Notes: a model not told the origin generated them from the letters alone. Shown: positions 8,363-15,597, counted from the first letter of the stretch. The stretch: 64,000 bases of DNA from Candidatus Saccharimonadota bacterium (GCA_017432025.1 JAFRJX010000008.1:1-64000); one strand, 5' to 3'. A program made the numbers and translations.

Positions 8363-8548
8363 TTGACACATCATTCCCTTTATGTTTAAACATGCAGAAA
8401 TTCCGGCTTGATGTCCCAAAGTCGGTCAATTTCTCCCAACTGAACCCCACTCTCTTCAGTTGTTACTTCGATTTTAGCGGAAGCTTTTTCGTTTGTCAAG
8501 TCGGGATGCTAGCCGTATGGGTTGCTAGACATAAGGGAATTAGTGTGA
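8363..8548 (+). ncRNA. Candidate structured RNA or MITE-like palindrome
   Basis: No convincing gene fills 8323-8656, but a nested fold does. P1 pairs 8367-8385 with 8529-8547 (core ATTCCCTTTATGT with ACATAAGGGAAT). P2 pairs CCGGCTTGA (8403-8411) with TCAAGTCGG (8496-8504). P3 is CAACTGAA (8437-8444) with TTCAGTTG (8455-8462). P4 is CTAGC (8509-8513) with GCTAG (8524-8528). Together they form a compact multi-helix junction. I do not match it to RNase P, tmRNA, SRP or another known RNA. Strand is a guess; a small MITE is the alternative. Confidence 0.45.
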
Positions 8549-8644
8549 AAATTCTTATGATTTTTGTGCAAAAGGTTATGGATTTCGTGTGCAAAAATCT
8601 TGGCCTCGTGCGCGGACTGCAAAAGAGATTCTTTTAAGATGTGG

Positions 8645-8650
8645 TAAAAT
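8645..8650 (+). promoter_or_regulatory. Leaderless -10-like box
   Basis: TAAAAT, 6 nt before the ATG at 8657. Confidence 0.55.
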
Positions 8651-8656
8651 GTAGGT

Positions 8657-8869
8657 ATGGCATTTATCCGTAAATTCAAAACGACTTCCGGCGCAACCGG
8701 AGTGCAGGTATGCTACAAAGAACAGGGAAGGGTGGTCCGAACGGAGCACATTGGCTCGGCATCAACTGAGTCCGGTGTGGAAAAGCTGGTGATAAAGGCC
8801 CAGGCGCTGATCGATGAAGGGAAGAATCCGCTGTTTAATCTGGATAAATACAATAAGAAGAAAGGTTAG
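8657..8869 (+). CDS. Small protein resembling the N-terminus of an IS1634-type transposase
   Basis: The 70-residue product contains FIRKFKTTSGATGVQVCYKE and EHIGSASTESGVEKLVIKAQ. This pattern resembles the first 60 or so residues of IS1634-type transposases of Actinobacteria (FIR.....SGA.AVQ..., VEHVGSA.T..EL). The DDE catalytic domain that should follow is absent; the frame stops at 8869 and a different short gene begins 1 nt later. It could be a remnant of a host-derived insertion sequence or a small protein kept for another role, such as DNA binding. It has its own promoter and an intact frame, which favours expression. The family match is from memory of the motif. Confidence 0.6.
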   Translation: MAFIRKFKTTSGATGVQVCYKEQGRVVRTEHIGSASTESGVEKLVIKAQALIDEGKNPLFNLDKYNKKKG

Positions 8870-8870
8870 T

Positions 8871-9119
8871 ATGAAGATAAAGAAAGAGGTGGCGATTGGA
8901 ATTGCGATTGGTGCGATTGCAGCAGCCTGCTCGATTGCTAGCACAATTATTGCGGTGAATAACAGACCGCAAGAAGGGGATAATGGTGGATCGGGTGACA
9001 CAAGTGTGGAAAACTCTGATGATTCTTGTGGAGAGGGAACTTACAAGTCTTGTGGTGTGACGGCGAATGGGGAAGAGGTCTGCAGTTGCATCGAGGATCC
9101 AAGCAAAAAATCGGAATAA
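8871..9119 (+). CDS. Small anchored Cys-rich protein, unknown
   Basis: This 82-residue protein begins with a basic stretch and one hydrophobic segment (IGIAIGAIAAACSIASTIIAV), followed by an Asp/Gly/Ser-rich outer part with CSC and three more cysteines. The cysteine in the hydrophobic segment is not in a canonical lipobox, so a simple membrane anchor is more likely than a lipoprotein. The ATG at 8871 follows the stop of the upstream gene by 1 nt, with AAAGG just before it, so the two are translationally coupled. A longer frame starting at 8814 overlaps the upstream gene and is rejected. No function can be proposed. Confidence 0.65.
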   Translation: MKIKKEVAIGIAIGAIAAACSIASTIIAVNNRPQEGDNGGSGDTSVENSDDSCGEGTYKSCGVTANGEEVCSCIEDPSKKSE

Positions 9120-9120
9120 A

Positions 9121-9152
9121 AAAATCACCCCGGGTGACCGGGGGATTTTTTT
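9121..9152. terminator. Bidirectional terminator
   Basis: AATCACCCCGG, loop GTGA, CCGGGGGATT, with A-rich left and T-rich right flanks. It lies between the convergent 8871 gene and valS. Confidence 0.8.
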
Positions 9153-11832
9153 AGATGAGTTCTAATTCTTGTTTCATCCTCTTAATGAGGTTTTCTTTTT
9201 CGAAGATTAACTCTTTGGTTTCTTTCACGAGATGTTCTGGAGCGCGCTCGACGTAGCTTGGGTTTGCCATGCGGGCGTTCAAGGCATCAAGTTCGCGACC
9301 GACATTAAGAATCTTCTCAGTAAGGGCGGCTTTGTACTCTTTAATTACTTTCTCTGGAACGTCGAGGTAGAGCTCGTGGTTTGCCAGAGGTACACGGAGA
9401 CCTTTTGGCTGGCCATTATTCGAGTTAATCGTCGGAACCTTGGTGAGAGTGCGGATTAAGTTTGCATTATCCTCTACAAGTGAGTCTTCGCCGTACAACA
9501 GGCCATATTTTTTGGCGTTATTAGTGCCTGGAAGGGCCTGTAAGGTGGCTCTAACCTCCGACACGATAGTTCTTATGTTTTCAAACTGCTCGGCCGTTAT
9601 AGCGTCAAATTTAAAGTCGTTTGGCCAGTCCTGGATGATAATAAAGTCATCGGTCCAGCTGAGATTTTGCCAAATCGCCTCTGTTACGAATGGCGCAAAT
9701 GGATGAAGGGCGATGAGAATGGCTTCGAGAGTTTTCTTAAGTAATGGGATGTTCTTGTAAATTTTTTGGCTCTCGATAAACCAGTCGGCGTACTTGTCCC
9801 AGATAGTCTGATAGAGAGTCTCGACGGCTTCGGCGAAGCGGTAATTCTTCATGTCTTCGGCGACGTCGTTTAGGCAGGTGGTGAGCTCACGACAGATCCA
9901 GTCCTCACCCATGTGGTCCGTCGTATAATCGGCGTAATCGCTCTCTTCGGACACACTCGAGGCCGTTCGGCCGAGCTTATGGTCCTCAGAGGTCGGTTCT
10001 ATCTCCTCCTCATCAACCATAGATTGAATCAAGCGGGAGATATTCCAGAGTTTGTTGCAGAGGTTGCGGCCGGCGATGACCGAGTTTTCAGAGAAGGCTT
10101 GGTTCATGCCTGCGGAACGACCTCGGAGAATTCCAAGACGGAAGGCGTCGGAGCCATACTTAGCCACGAGATCCATTGGGTTAATCACGTTACCCTTGGA
10201 TTTGCTCATCTTCTTGCCATGAGCATCGAGAACGAGACCGTGGAGATAGACTTCTTTAAACGGTACTTCACCGGTGACATAGACGCCCATCATAATCATA
10301 CGGGCAACCCAGGCGAAGAGAATATCGGCGCCGGTTTCCATTACATCGAGCGGATAATACGGGTTGAACACACCTTCGGTCCAGTTCGTACAAACAATTG
10401 GCCAGTGGGCGCTAGAGAACCAGGTATCAAAGGTATCTTCGTCGCGGACATATTTGACGCCAGCACGCTCAATCTCTTTAAGATTCACACGGCGGTCGAA
10501 AATCCACTCTGGAGCGGCGGTCGCCTCGAGCGTCACTTTCTTAAACATCGGAATAGCAATACCCCAAGGAATCTGGCGGGAAATATTCCAGTCTTTGAGA
10601 TTCTCGAGGTAATTAATCAAAATGCGTTGCTTGCTCTCTGGGTAAAACTTGATTTCGCCGGCTTCGAGATGCTTAATCGCTTCGGCGGCGAGCTTTTTCA
10701 CATCGATAAACCATTGTTCCTTAAGGGTAGGCTCAATCGTCGTGCCACATTTGTAGCAGTGAGAAACAGAATGGACGATGCTTTTTTCACCACGGAGAAG
10801 GCCAGCTTCTTTTAGATCTTTCAGGACTTTTTTGCGGCATTCAGCGGTAGTGAGACCATCATAGGCTTCAGGAACGTTAATCATGGTGCCATTCTCGGCA
10901 ATCACCTGGATGCGCTCGAGATTGTGGCGGTTGCCGACTTCAAAGTCGTCGAAGTCGTGAGCTGGGGTAATTTTCACAGCACCGGTGCCGTATTCCATGT
11001 CGGCGTGTTCATCGGTAATAACCGGAATTTCGCGGTCGGTAAGAGGTAGGTGAACAGTTTTACCAACTAAATCTTTGTAACGCTTGTCTTCTGGGTTGAC
11101 GGCGACAGCAGTATCGCCAAAGAGCGTCTCTGGACGAGTAGTTGAAACGACGATTTCGCCACCATCATAGGTGTAGGCGATATCCCAGAGGGAACCCTTT
11201 TCGTCTTCGTGCTCGACTTCGATGTCGGCGAAGGCGGTTTGGTGCTTCGGACAGAAGTTCACGAGCTTTTCACCTCGGTAAATCAAGCCATCATTCCACA
11301 TTTTTTCAAAGGTGGTATAGACGCGGTCAACGACGTTTTCATCAAGGGTAAAAGTAAGATCGCCCCATGCACAGGAGGCGCCGAGAGCACGAACTTGGAG
11401 CTCCATGTTGCCACGCTGTTCGGCAACGAAGTTCCAGACGCGCGAGTAGAGTTCGTCACGATCAAATTCAAAGCGAGTATGACCTTCTTTCTCGAGGGCG
11501 CGTTCGTAAACGACCCAGGTTTCGAAACCGGCATGGTCAGCGCCAGGGATATACCAAGCACTCTGGCCTTTGAGACGGTGGAAACGGATGAGGGAATCCT
11601 CGAGGGCGATGGTCAAACCATGGCCGATGTGAAGATTGCCGTTGGCGTTTGGTGGTGGCATAACGATAGAGTAAACGTCGTCCTTATTGACCACTTTACG
11701 ATCATCTTCACCGTTGCCGTCGTTGTCGACGGGAAGGGTGGTGATGGTTGGTTGGAAAACGCCGGCAGCCTCCCACGCTGCATAAATGTCTGATTCAAAG
11801 TCCCCCGGTTCGTAACTACTCGCAAATTTCAT
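9151..11832 (-). CDS. valS: Valyl-tRNA synthetase with palindromic insert
   Basis: ValRS charges tRNA-Val and edits threonine. The 893-residue protein has the class I signature NANGNLHIGHGL near residue 55, the CP1 editing domain (TTRPETLFGDTAVAVNP), and KMSKSKGNV near residue 545. An anticodon-binding domain and a C-terminal coiled coil (LTEKILNVGRELDALNARM) follow. An insert of about 17 residues (around 613-630, SEDHKLGRTASSVSEE) lies in the link between the catalytic core and the anticodon-binding domain; its DNA is a palindromic element shared with the FemAB-like gene. The start is the ATG at 11832 with its -10 box, not one further upstream. Confidence 0.97.
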   Translation of the reverse strand: MKFASSYEPGDFESDIYAAWEAAGVFQPTITTLPVDNDGNGEDDRKVVNKDDVYSIVMPPPNANGNLHIGHGLTIALEDSLIRFHRLKGQSAWYIPGADHAGFETWVVYERALEKEGHTRFEFDRDELYSRVWNFVAEQRGNMELQVRALGASCAWGDLTFTLDENVVDRVYTTFEKMWNDGLIYRGEKLVNFCPKHQTAFADIEVEHEDEKGSLWDIAYTYDGGEIVVSTTRPETLFGDTAVAVNPEDKRYKDLVGKTVHLPLTDREIPVITDEHADMEYGTGAVKITPAHDFDDFEVGNRHNLERIQVIAENGTMINVPEAYDGLTTAECRKKVLKDLKEAGLLRGEKSIVHSVSHCYKCGTTIEPTLKEQWFIDVKKLAAEAIKHLEAGEIKFYPESKQRILINYLENLKDWNISRQIPWGIAIPMFKKVTLEATAAPEWIFDRRVNLKEIERAGVKYVRDEDTFDTWFSSAHWPIVCTNWTEGVFNPYYPLDVMETGADILFAWVARMIMMGVYVTGEVPFKEVYLHGLVLDAHGKKMSKSKGNVINPMDLVAKYGSDAFRLGILRGRSAGMNQAFSENSVIAGRNLCNKLWNISRLIQSMVDEEEIEPTSEDHKLGRTASSVSEESDYADYTTDHMGEDWICRELTTCLNDVAEDMKNYRFAEAVETLYQTIWDKYADWFIESQKIYKNIPLLKKTLEAILIALHPFAPFVTEAIWQNLSWTDDFIIIQDWPNDFKFDAITAEQFENIRTIVSEVRATLQALPGTNNAKKYGLLYGEDSLVEDNANLIRTLTKVPTINSNNGQPKGLRVPLANHELYLDVPEKVIKEYKAALTEKILNVGRELDALNARMANPSYVERAPEHLVKETKELIFEKENLIKRMKQELELI
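9943..9991. repeat. Palindromic element inside valS
   Basis: The plus strand starts CTCTTCGGACACACTCGAGG and continues CCGTTCGGCCGAGCTTATGG and TCCTCAGAG. CTCT/AGAG, GGAC/GTCC and GGCCG/CGGCC can pair, with a TC/TC mismatch between the first two stems, as in the intergenic hairpins at 13907, 17443 and 57768. The insert keeps the valS frame. Confidence 0.85.
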
Positions 11833-11838
11833 AAATTT

Positions 11839-11844
11839 ATCATA
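11839..11844 (-). promoter_or_regulatory. Leaderless -10 box of valS
   Basis: TATGAT on the minus strand, 6 nt before the ATG at 11832. Confidence 0.6.
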
Positions 11845-11981
11845 GCATAATTTATCAGATAATAAAAGAATAGGCGAAATCATATTTACAGATGTAAGTA
11901 TTGACTTATTCAGTAATCTGTGCTATAATAATAAAATGGCTTTGGCCAAAACTTATCATTTTGTCTTGGGAGGAAGTAAAA

Positions 11982-12227
11982 ATGGTCGATCATTATCTTT
12001 CAGCAGAAGCAAACGGTGCCGCTGGCGCCATCAATAAGGCGTGGATGCTCAACCGTGAGTGTCGCTACAATATCCTTTCTATCACGCACACTTTGGTCCC
12101 GCAGGCGGGTTCACTCGCCACACCGCATGCTCCGAACTATCGGAAACTCGAACTTGGTTATCGTATAACCGTCGATACTCTTCCTACGCTGTTTTCCGAT
12201 TTCATCCCTACAATTGTTGAGGCATAA
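11982..12227 (+). CDS. Small 81-residue protein, unknown
   Basis: The ATG at 11982 has an excellent Shine-Dalgarno sequence (GGGAGG, 8 nt upstream) and a TATAAT box at about 11923-11928, so this short gene has a leader of about 50 nt. Inside the leader a second ATG sits 6 nt from the -10 box and opens a 33-codon frame; this could be a leader peptide. The main product begins VDHYLSAEANGAAGAINKAW and is soluble, without membrane segments or known motifs. A strong terminator follows. I do not recognise the family. Confidence 0.6.
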   Translation: MVDHYLSAEANGAAGAINKAWMLNRECRYNILSITHTLVPQAGSLATPHAPNYRKLELGYRITVDTLPTLFSDFIPTIVEA

Positions 12228-12238
12228 GCCTTCAAAAT

Positions 12239-12264
12239 ACCCCGCAGAACCTGCGGGGTTTTTC
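12239..12264 (+). terminator. Rho-independent terminator
   Basis: ACCCCGCAG, loop AAC, CTGCGGGGTTTTT, between the 11982 gene and the convergent HIT gene. Confidence 0.85.
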
Positions 12265-12265
12265 T

Positions 12266-12643
12266 TTATTTTAATTCGAGTTTCTTTTGAATATCTTTAA
12301 ATTCGTCTTCAGTTAGTTCAACGTGGCGGTCTTGGTGCCAGGTCTTATCAAAGGGAAGAAGATGAACATGGGCGTGAGGAACGTCGGTACCAATCACTTT
12401 CCAGAGGGTGCGGGTGCCGAGGACTTTTTCCATGTGAACAGAGAGTTTTTTAACAGTGTTCATGAGGGCGGTATAATCTTCGTCGCTGAGTTCATAGATT
12501 TTGTCGACTTCGACCTTCGGAATGACGAGGGTGTGGCCTGGAGTTTCTGGGTTGATATCGAGAAAAGCCATAGTTTTCTCATCTTCATAAATCTTGTAGC
12601 ACGGAATCTCACCGTTCACGATTTTGGTAAAAATACTACTCAT
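12266..12643 (-). CDS. HIT-family nucleotide hydrolase
   Basis: HIT proteins hydrolyse or transfer nucleoside monophosphates (for example AMP-lysine or Ap4A type substrates). The 125-residue protein begins IFTKIVNGEIPCYKIYEDE, has the LDINPETPGHTLVIPK strand, and carries the catalytic triad HAHVHLLP near residue 94. The substrate cannot be told from sequence. Its start overlaps the end of the PAP2 gene by 8 nt, so the two are co-transcribed and probably translationally coupled. Confidence 0.93.
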   Translation of the reverse strand: MSSIFTKIVNGEIPCYKIYEDEKTMAFLDINPETPGHTLVIPKVEVDKIYELSDEDYTALMNTVKKLSVHMEKVLGTRTLWKVIGTDVPHAHVHLLPFDKTWHQDRHVELTEDEFKDIQKKLELK

Positions 12644-13118
12644 TTTTGATCCTTTGTTTAGTTACGAAATAATAGATAGCAGCAAAGATGGCGGCAAAGC
12701 CAAGACCACCGAGAACATCGGAAACCCAGTGCATATTGGCAAGGACGCGGCCGACCGAGACGAGGGCGATGAGCGCTGCCATGACAATGTAGAGGAAGAT
12801 GCGGATATAGATGTTTGCGATGTATTTTTTGAGATTGAGGGCAACAATAAAGAAAATTGTGGCGACAACCATGGTGTGGGTCGAAGGGAAGGATGGTTCG
12901 CCAGAGCCATTTGGGCGGGTATTCAATACAAAAACCTTATCAAAGAGGAAGTAGGTTAGCGCCATCAGTATAAAAGGCAGAATCGCCCAAAGGAGATTTT
13001 TGTCGATTTTCATAAAGGATTTGCGTTTAATCCATTGATAGAGGCCTAACCATACAAAAATCGAAAAGATTGCGATGGAGGCGATTAATATGACGTCAGT
13101 TGCTTTTTCCCATTCCAT
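12636..13118 (-). CDS. PAP2-family membrane phosphatase, BcrC-like
   Basis: This 160-residue protein has about five membrane helices and the three PAP2 motifs: KVFVLNTRP (KX6RP), PSFPSTH, and GRVLANMHWVSDVLGG (RX5HX3D, with G before R instead of S). Members with this size often recycle undecaprenyl diphosphate, the carrier for peptidoglycan and wall polymers, which fits the envelope genes in this window. A lipid phosphate phosphatase of other specificity is possible. It is the first gene of a two-gene unit with HIT. Confidence 0.9.
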   Translation of the reverse strand: MEWEKATDVILIASIAIFSIFVWLGLYQWIKRKSFMKIDKNLLWAILPFILMALTYFLFDKVFVLNTRPNGSGEPSFPSTHTMVVATIFFIVALNLKKYIANIYIRIFLYIVMAALIALVSVGRVLANMHWVSDVLGGLGFAAIFAAIYYFVTKQRIKNE

Positions 13119-13124
13119 TCCTTT

Positions 13125-13130
13125 ATTATA
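13125..13130 (-). promoter_or_regulatory. Leaderless -10 box of the PAP2-HIT unit
   Basis: TATAAT on the minus strand, 6 nt before the ATG at 13118. Confidence 0.7.
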
Positions 13131-13138
13131 GCATGAAA

Positions 13139-13159
13139 AAGCGGGACCTAGTCCCGCTT
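13139..13159 (-). terminator. Terminator hairpin
   Basis: AAGCGGGAC, loop CTA, GTCCCGCTT, with A/T runs on both sides. It lies downstream of the 13163 gene and directly behind the PAP2 promoter. Confidence 0.8.
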
Positions 13160-13162
13160 CTT

Positions 13163-13825
13163 TTACAGATTGACTTTGAATTCCAGATCCTCCTTTTCGG
13201 TGATTTTTTCATTGGCGATTTCCATGCACGGACTGAAAGTGTAGTACTTCTTAAAGAGAAGACCGGCATAAACATTGCGATTACTGTTGATACGGGCTTC
13301 GTGCTCTTTACGAAGTAGTTCAGCGAGAATTTTGGCATCGCTCCCCATATTGGGGTAGATTTCGTCCGTATATTCGGTTTCGCAGCGTCTAAAATAGGCG
13401 GCTTTTTCTTCGTCGGTGCCTTCAACGGCGAGGTGAAGAATTCGAAGAGGCTGATTGTCTTTTGGTTTCGCTTCTTCGTACTCATCCTTCATTTCGCCGA
13501 TTAGCATCAGAATACGCTCAATCAGCTTCAGAATGGTTTCAAAACCAGGGATATCCTCAATATCGGTATCAAGGATGAGAGGCGAGTCTGAAAGCAGGGC
13601 GGTACTGATTGCGCGAGCAACGTACTCGAGAACTTTAGCGTCCAGTTTTTCCTCGGTGTAATCACCACCTAGCTTCTTGATAAATTTCTTCTTCAAGGAA
13701 CCGTAGTGGACAACCATGGCATCGTTTCCGTCGTAGGCGACGCCAATCTTCTTGGCGAGATCATGTTTGTCTACCCATCTTTCACTGGTAAGAATCACAA
13801 TGCGCTCTCTTAATTCAAAGATCAT
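13163..13825 (-). CDS. Soluble 220-residue protein, unknown
   Basis: I do not recognise this protein. It is soluble and rich in Glu, Lys and Ile, with a likely small alpha/beta start (ERIVILTSERWVDKHDLAKK), a long helical middle (LKLIERILMLIGEMKDEYEE) and a polar C-terminal half. There is no P-loop, signal peptide or membrane helix. A nucleotide kinase-like fold crossed my mind because of the early beta strand, but no motif supports it. It has a leader with AAAGGGGG before the ATG and shares an upstream motif with the gene at 3548-3928. Confidence 0.7.
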   Translation of the reverse strand: MIFELRERIVILTSERWVDKHDLAKKIGVAYDGNDAMVVHYGSLKKKFIKKLGGDYTEEKLDAKVLEYVARAISTALLSDSPLILDTDIEDIPGFETILKLIERILMLIGEMKDEYEEAKPKDNQPLRILHLAVEGTDEEKAAYFRRCETEYTDEIYPNMGSDAKILAELLRKEHEARINSNRNVYAGLLFKKYYTFSPCMEIANEKITEKEDLEFKVNL

Positions 13826-13837
13826 TTTTATACCCCC

Positions 13838-13882
13838 TTTTGATCTGTAAAAATATTAAGGTGCGAGAAAAATTATACCATA
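13838..13882 (-). promoter_or_regulatory. Promoter and leader with shared motif
   Basis: On the minus strand a TATAAT box runs into TTTTTCTCGCACCTTAAT and ATTTTT, followed by AAAGGGGG. Compare the leader at 3940-3990. Confidence 0.5.
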
Positions 13883-13906
13883 AGTCGCCTCTGTTATCAA
13901 GAGATA

Positions 13907-13970
13907 AGAACAATTACGCTACTCTTCGGAGACGATTCGGAAAGTCTCCTCAGAGTTAGCGTAATTGTTC
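13907..13970. repeat. Intergenic palindromic element, copy A
   Basis: GAACAATTACGCTA pairs with TAGCGTAATTGTTC. Inside are CTCT/AGAG, a TC/TC internal loop, then GGAGAC/GTCTCC and the loop GATTCGGAAA. The full stem is about 26 bp with small bulges. It lies between the promoter of the 13163 gene and tRNA-Arg and has no coding role that I can see. Confidence 0.9.
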
Positions 13971-14033
13971 TCCTCGTTGGTCGTAAAAGCTCCTCAGAGT
14001 TAGCGTAATTGTTCTCCTCGTTGGTCGTAAAAG
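13946..14033. repeat. Two tandem 44-bp units (right arm of copy A duplicated)
   Basis: Positions 13946-13989 and 13990-14033 are two identical 44-bp copies. Each contains the right arm of the palindrome (TCCTCAGAGTTAGCG...) followed by TCCTCGTTGGTCGTAAAAG. The unit resembles the 43-bp unit at 57790-57905. Confidence 0.9.
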
Positions 14034-14093
14034 CCCCTAGAAATGTATTCAACAAACAAAAAAGGCCGAATGGCCTAATTTTTAAGCATAATT

Positions 14094-14170
14094 TGGTATG
14101 CCCGACAGGATTCGAACCTACGACCTTTTGCTCCGCAAGCAAACGCTCTATCCAGCTGAGCTACGGGCAC
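14094..14170 (-). tRNA. tRNA-Arg, anticodon GCG
   Basis: A cloverleaf folds on the minus strand: acceptor GTGCCCG/CGGGCAT, D-arm with GAGC, anticodon stem TTTGC/GCAAA around loop TTGCGGA, TTCGAAT T-loop, discriminator A and an encoded CCA. The anticodon GCG reads the Arg codon CGC. Most bacteria instead use ACG (edited to ICG) for the CGN box. Confidence 0.9.
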
Positions 14171-14183
14171 ACAAATTTTTGGT

Positions 14184-14272
14184 TCACTCGTGGACCTTTA
14201 GGGTCCTTAAGTGCATTGTGGATGTTAGTAACATCCACCTAGAAATTAAATGAGCATCACCCTTGCGAGTGA
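14184..14272. repeat. Nested hairpins between two tRNA genes
   Basis: TCACTCG (14184-14190) can pair with CGAGTGA (14266-14272) and encloses two hairpins: GGACC/GGGTCC and a perfect GTGGATGTTA/TAACATCCAC (14218-14238). No reading frame of note lies in 14171-14374. It could be a structured RNA, a terminator region, or a repeat; no further evidence is visible. Confidence 0.5.
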
Positions 14273-14374
14273 CGTCATAATTATACCATATTTTTTAGAT
14301 ATGTGAAGAACAATTTTCATAATTTTTTCACAGCGTGGTTGAGAAAACGGGGAAAATGTGATAAGATTGGACGT

Positions 14375-14464
14375 GGAAGCGTGGCCGAGTGGTTGAAGGC
14401 GCACGACTCGAAATCGTGTGGGGTCGCAAGACTCTCGAAGGTTCGAATCCTTTCGCTTCCGCCA
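14375..14464 (+). tRNA. tRNA-Ser, anticodon CGA
   Basis: Acceptor GGAAGCG/CGCTTCC, D-arm GGCCGAGTGG, anticodon stem CACGA/TCGTG around loop CTCGAAA, long variable arm typical of serine tRNA, TTCGAAT T-loop, discriminator G and encoded CCA. It reads UCG. A TAAGAT box lies shortly upstream. Confidence 0.95.
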
Positions 14465-14481
14465 TTTTTTTTGCGAAAAAA

Positions 14482-15591
14482 TTAAGATGCTGGCATGATT
14501 TTACCGGTTGAGTCGAGCTTGGCGTTAATACTCCAAGAGTTGATATCGTTAATAATCTGCTGTTTTTTGGCGCCCTCATCTAGGAGAATAGTTTGGCAAT
14601 TAGTCTGAAAAGCGGGGAGAATGTAGTATTCCATTTTGCCATCTTGATCCATTTTAACCTGAAACAGAGCGGTGTCGGTATCAACGTAGTTAAAGAGGAA
14701 ATTACCAAGGTTGTAGATGATTGGTTTGCCCTGATAAATCTCTACTCCTTGAAGATTGTGAGCATGATGTCCTACCACCATGGCTGCGCCGGCATCGATA
14801 TAGGCTCTGGCGCTATCCACCTGTGCTTGCTCAAGTTCGTGGGAATTTTCGCGCCCGAAGTGAATGACAGGGATAACAAAATCCACCTGGTTTTTTAGAT
14901 CCTTAATGAGATCAATCATCTCGGCTGGGTTATAGCACCAAAAAGTGCCGGGAGCTGTACTAGTGGCCTGTGGCGTCATCACGTTTTTTTCGGCCCTGGT
15001 GGCGGCAACAAAGGCAAACTTAAAATTGCCGATGGTGATGATATAAGGCTCTTTGGCTTCTTTTAGGTTTCGTCCAGCACCAATATGAGGAATTTTATAA
15101 CCATCAAAGGCGTCTAACATATCTAGAAAAGCGTCCTCACCGTAATCGTAAACGTGGTTGTTGGCAAGGTCGGCGAGATCTACCCCCATCTCTTGGTAGA
15201 TGGTAAGGCGTTCAGGTTTAGCGCGAAAAGTATACATTTTGCCCCGCAAAGGTGTTCCTCTGTTAGAAACGGTAAATTCGGAATTTACCACTAGAAAGTC
15301 GCTATTTTTCATGGTATTTAGCATGGTATCACCAAGAATTCCAGTGATGCCGCCGCGTTCGTCATATTTGGGAGCGATATGCCAGTTGTCGGCCAAGGAG
15401 ATGTCGCCAGTAAAGGTAATTGTATAGGTTCTTGGTTCGGGGATAGGTTCTTCTGGCAAACTGATAGGGTCGTCATCTTGGTTCTCCGGAGCCTCGACTG
15501 GACGATTGAAGAAAAAAAGTGAAGTGAAGGTCAGAGTCGCGGTCAAAACCATACCAAGAGCAACTAGTGAGGCGTTTTTGATTTTTCCCAT
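14482..15591 (-). CDS. CapA-family metallophosphatase-like protein
   Basis: The 369-residue protein has an N-terminal membrane anchor (about residues 7-30) and then a CapA domain (the family of the poly-gamma-glutamate synthesis protein CapA). Its metal-site motifs are TFTGDISLAD, VVNSEF, ADLANNHVYDYG, VIPVIHFGRENSHE, MVVGHHAHNLQG and NLGNFLFN. CapA proteins belong to the calcineurin-like phosphoesterase fold and take part in capsule or cell-surface polymer handling; the substrate here is not known. It acts outside the membrane. It is a single gene, convergent with the tRNA-Ser gene. Confidence 0.9.
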   Translation of the reverse strand: MGKIKNASLVALGMVLTATLTFTSLFFFNRPVEAPENQDDDPISLPEEPIPEPRTYTITFTGDISLADNWHIAPKYDERGGITGILGDTMLNTMKNSDFLVVNSEFTVSNRGTPLRGKMYTFRAKPERLTIYQEMGVDLADLANNHVYDYGEDAFLDMLDAFDGYKIPHIGAGRNLKEAKEPYIITIGNFKFAFVAATRAEKNVMTPQATSTAPGTFWCYNPAEMIDLIKDLKNQVDFVIPVIHFGRENSHELEQAQVDSARAYIDAGAAMVVGHHAHNLQGVEIYQGKPIIYNLGNFLFNYVDTDTALFQVKMDQDGKMEYYILPAFQTNCQTILLDEGAKKQQIINDINSWSINAKLDSTGKIMPAS

Positions 15592-15597
15592 ATTACC

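Noticed and set aside
8353-8637. 95-codon plus-strand frame
   Set aside because: No Shine-Dalgarno site or leaderless box before its ATG, odd composition, and it covers the nested palindromes.
9913-10815. 300-codon frame antisense to valS
   Set aside because: It lies wholly within the clear valS gene; it is a shadow of codon usage on the other strand.
11901-11981. Longer N-terminus for the 11982 gene
   Set aside because: It would run upstream through the promoter; GGGAGG points to the ATG at 11982.
13907-14464. Integration site of a genomic island at the tRNA genes
   Set aside because: No integrase gene and no direct repeat of a tRNA end is visible.
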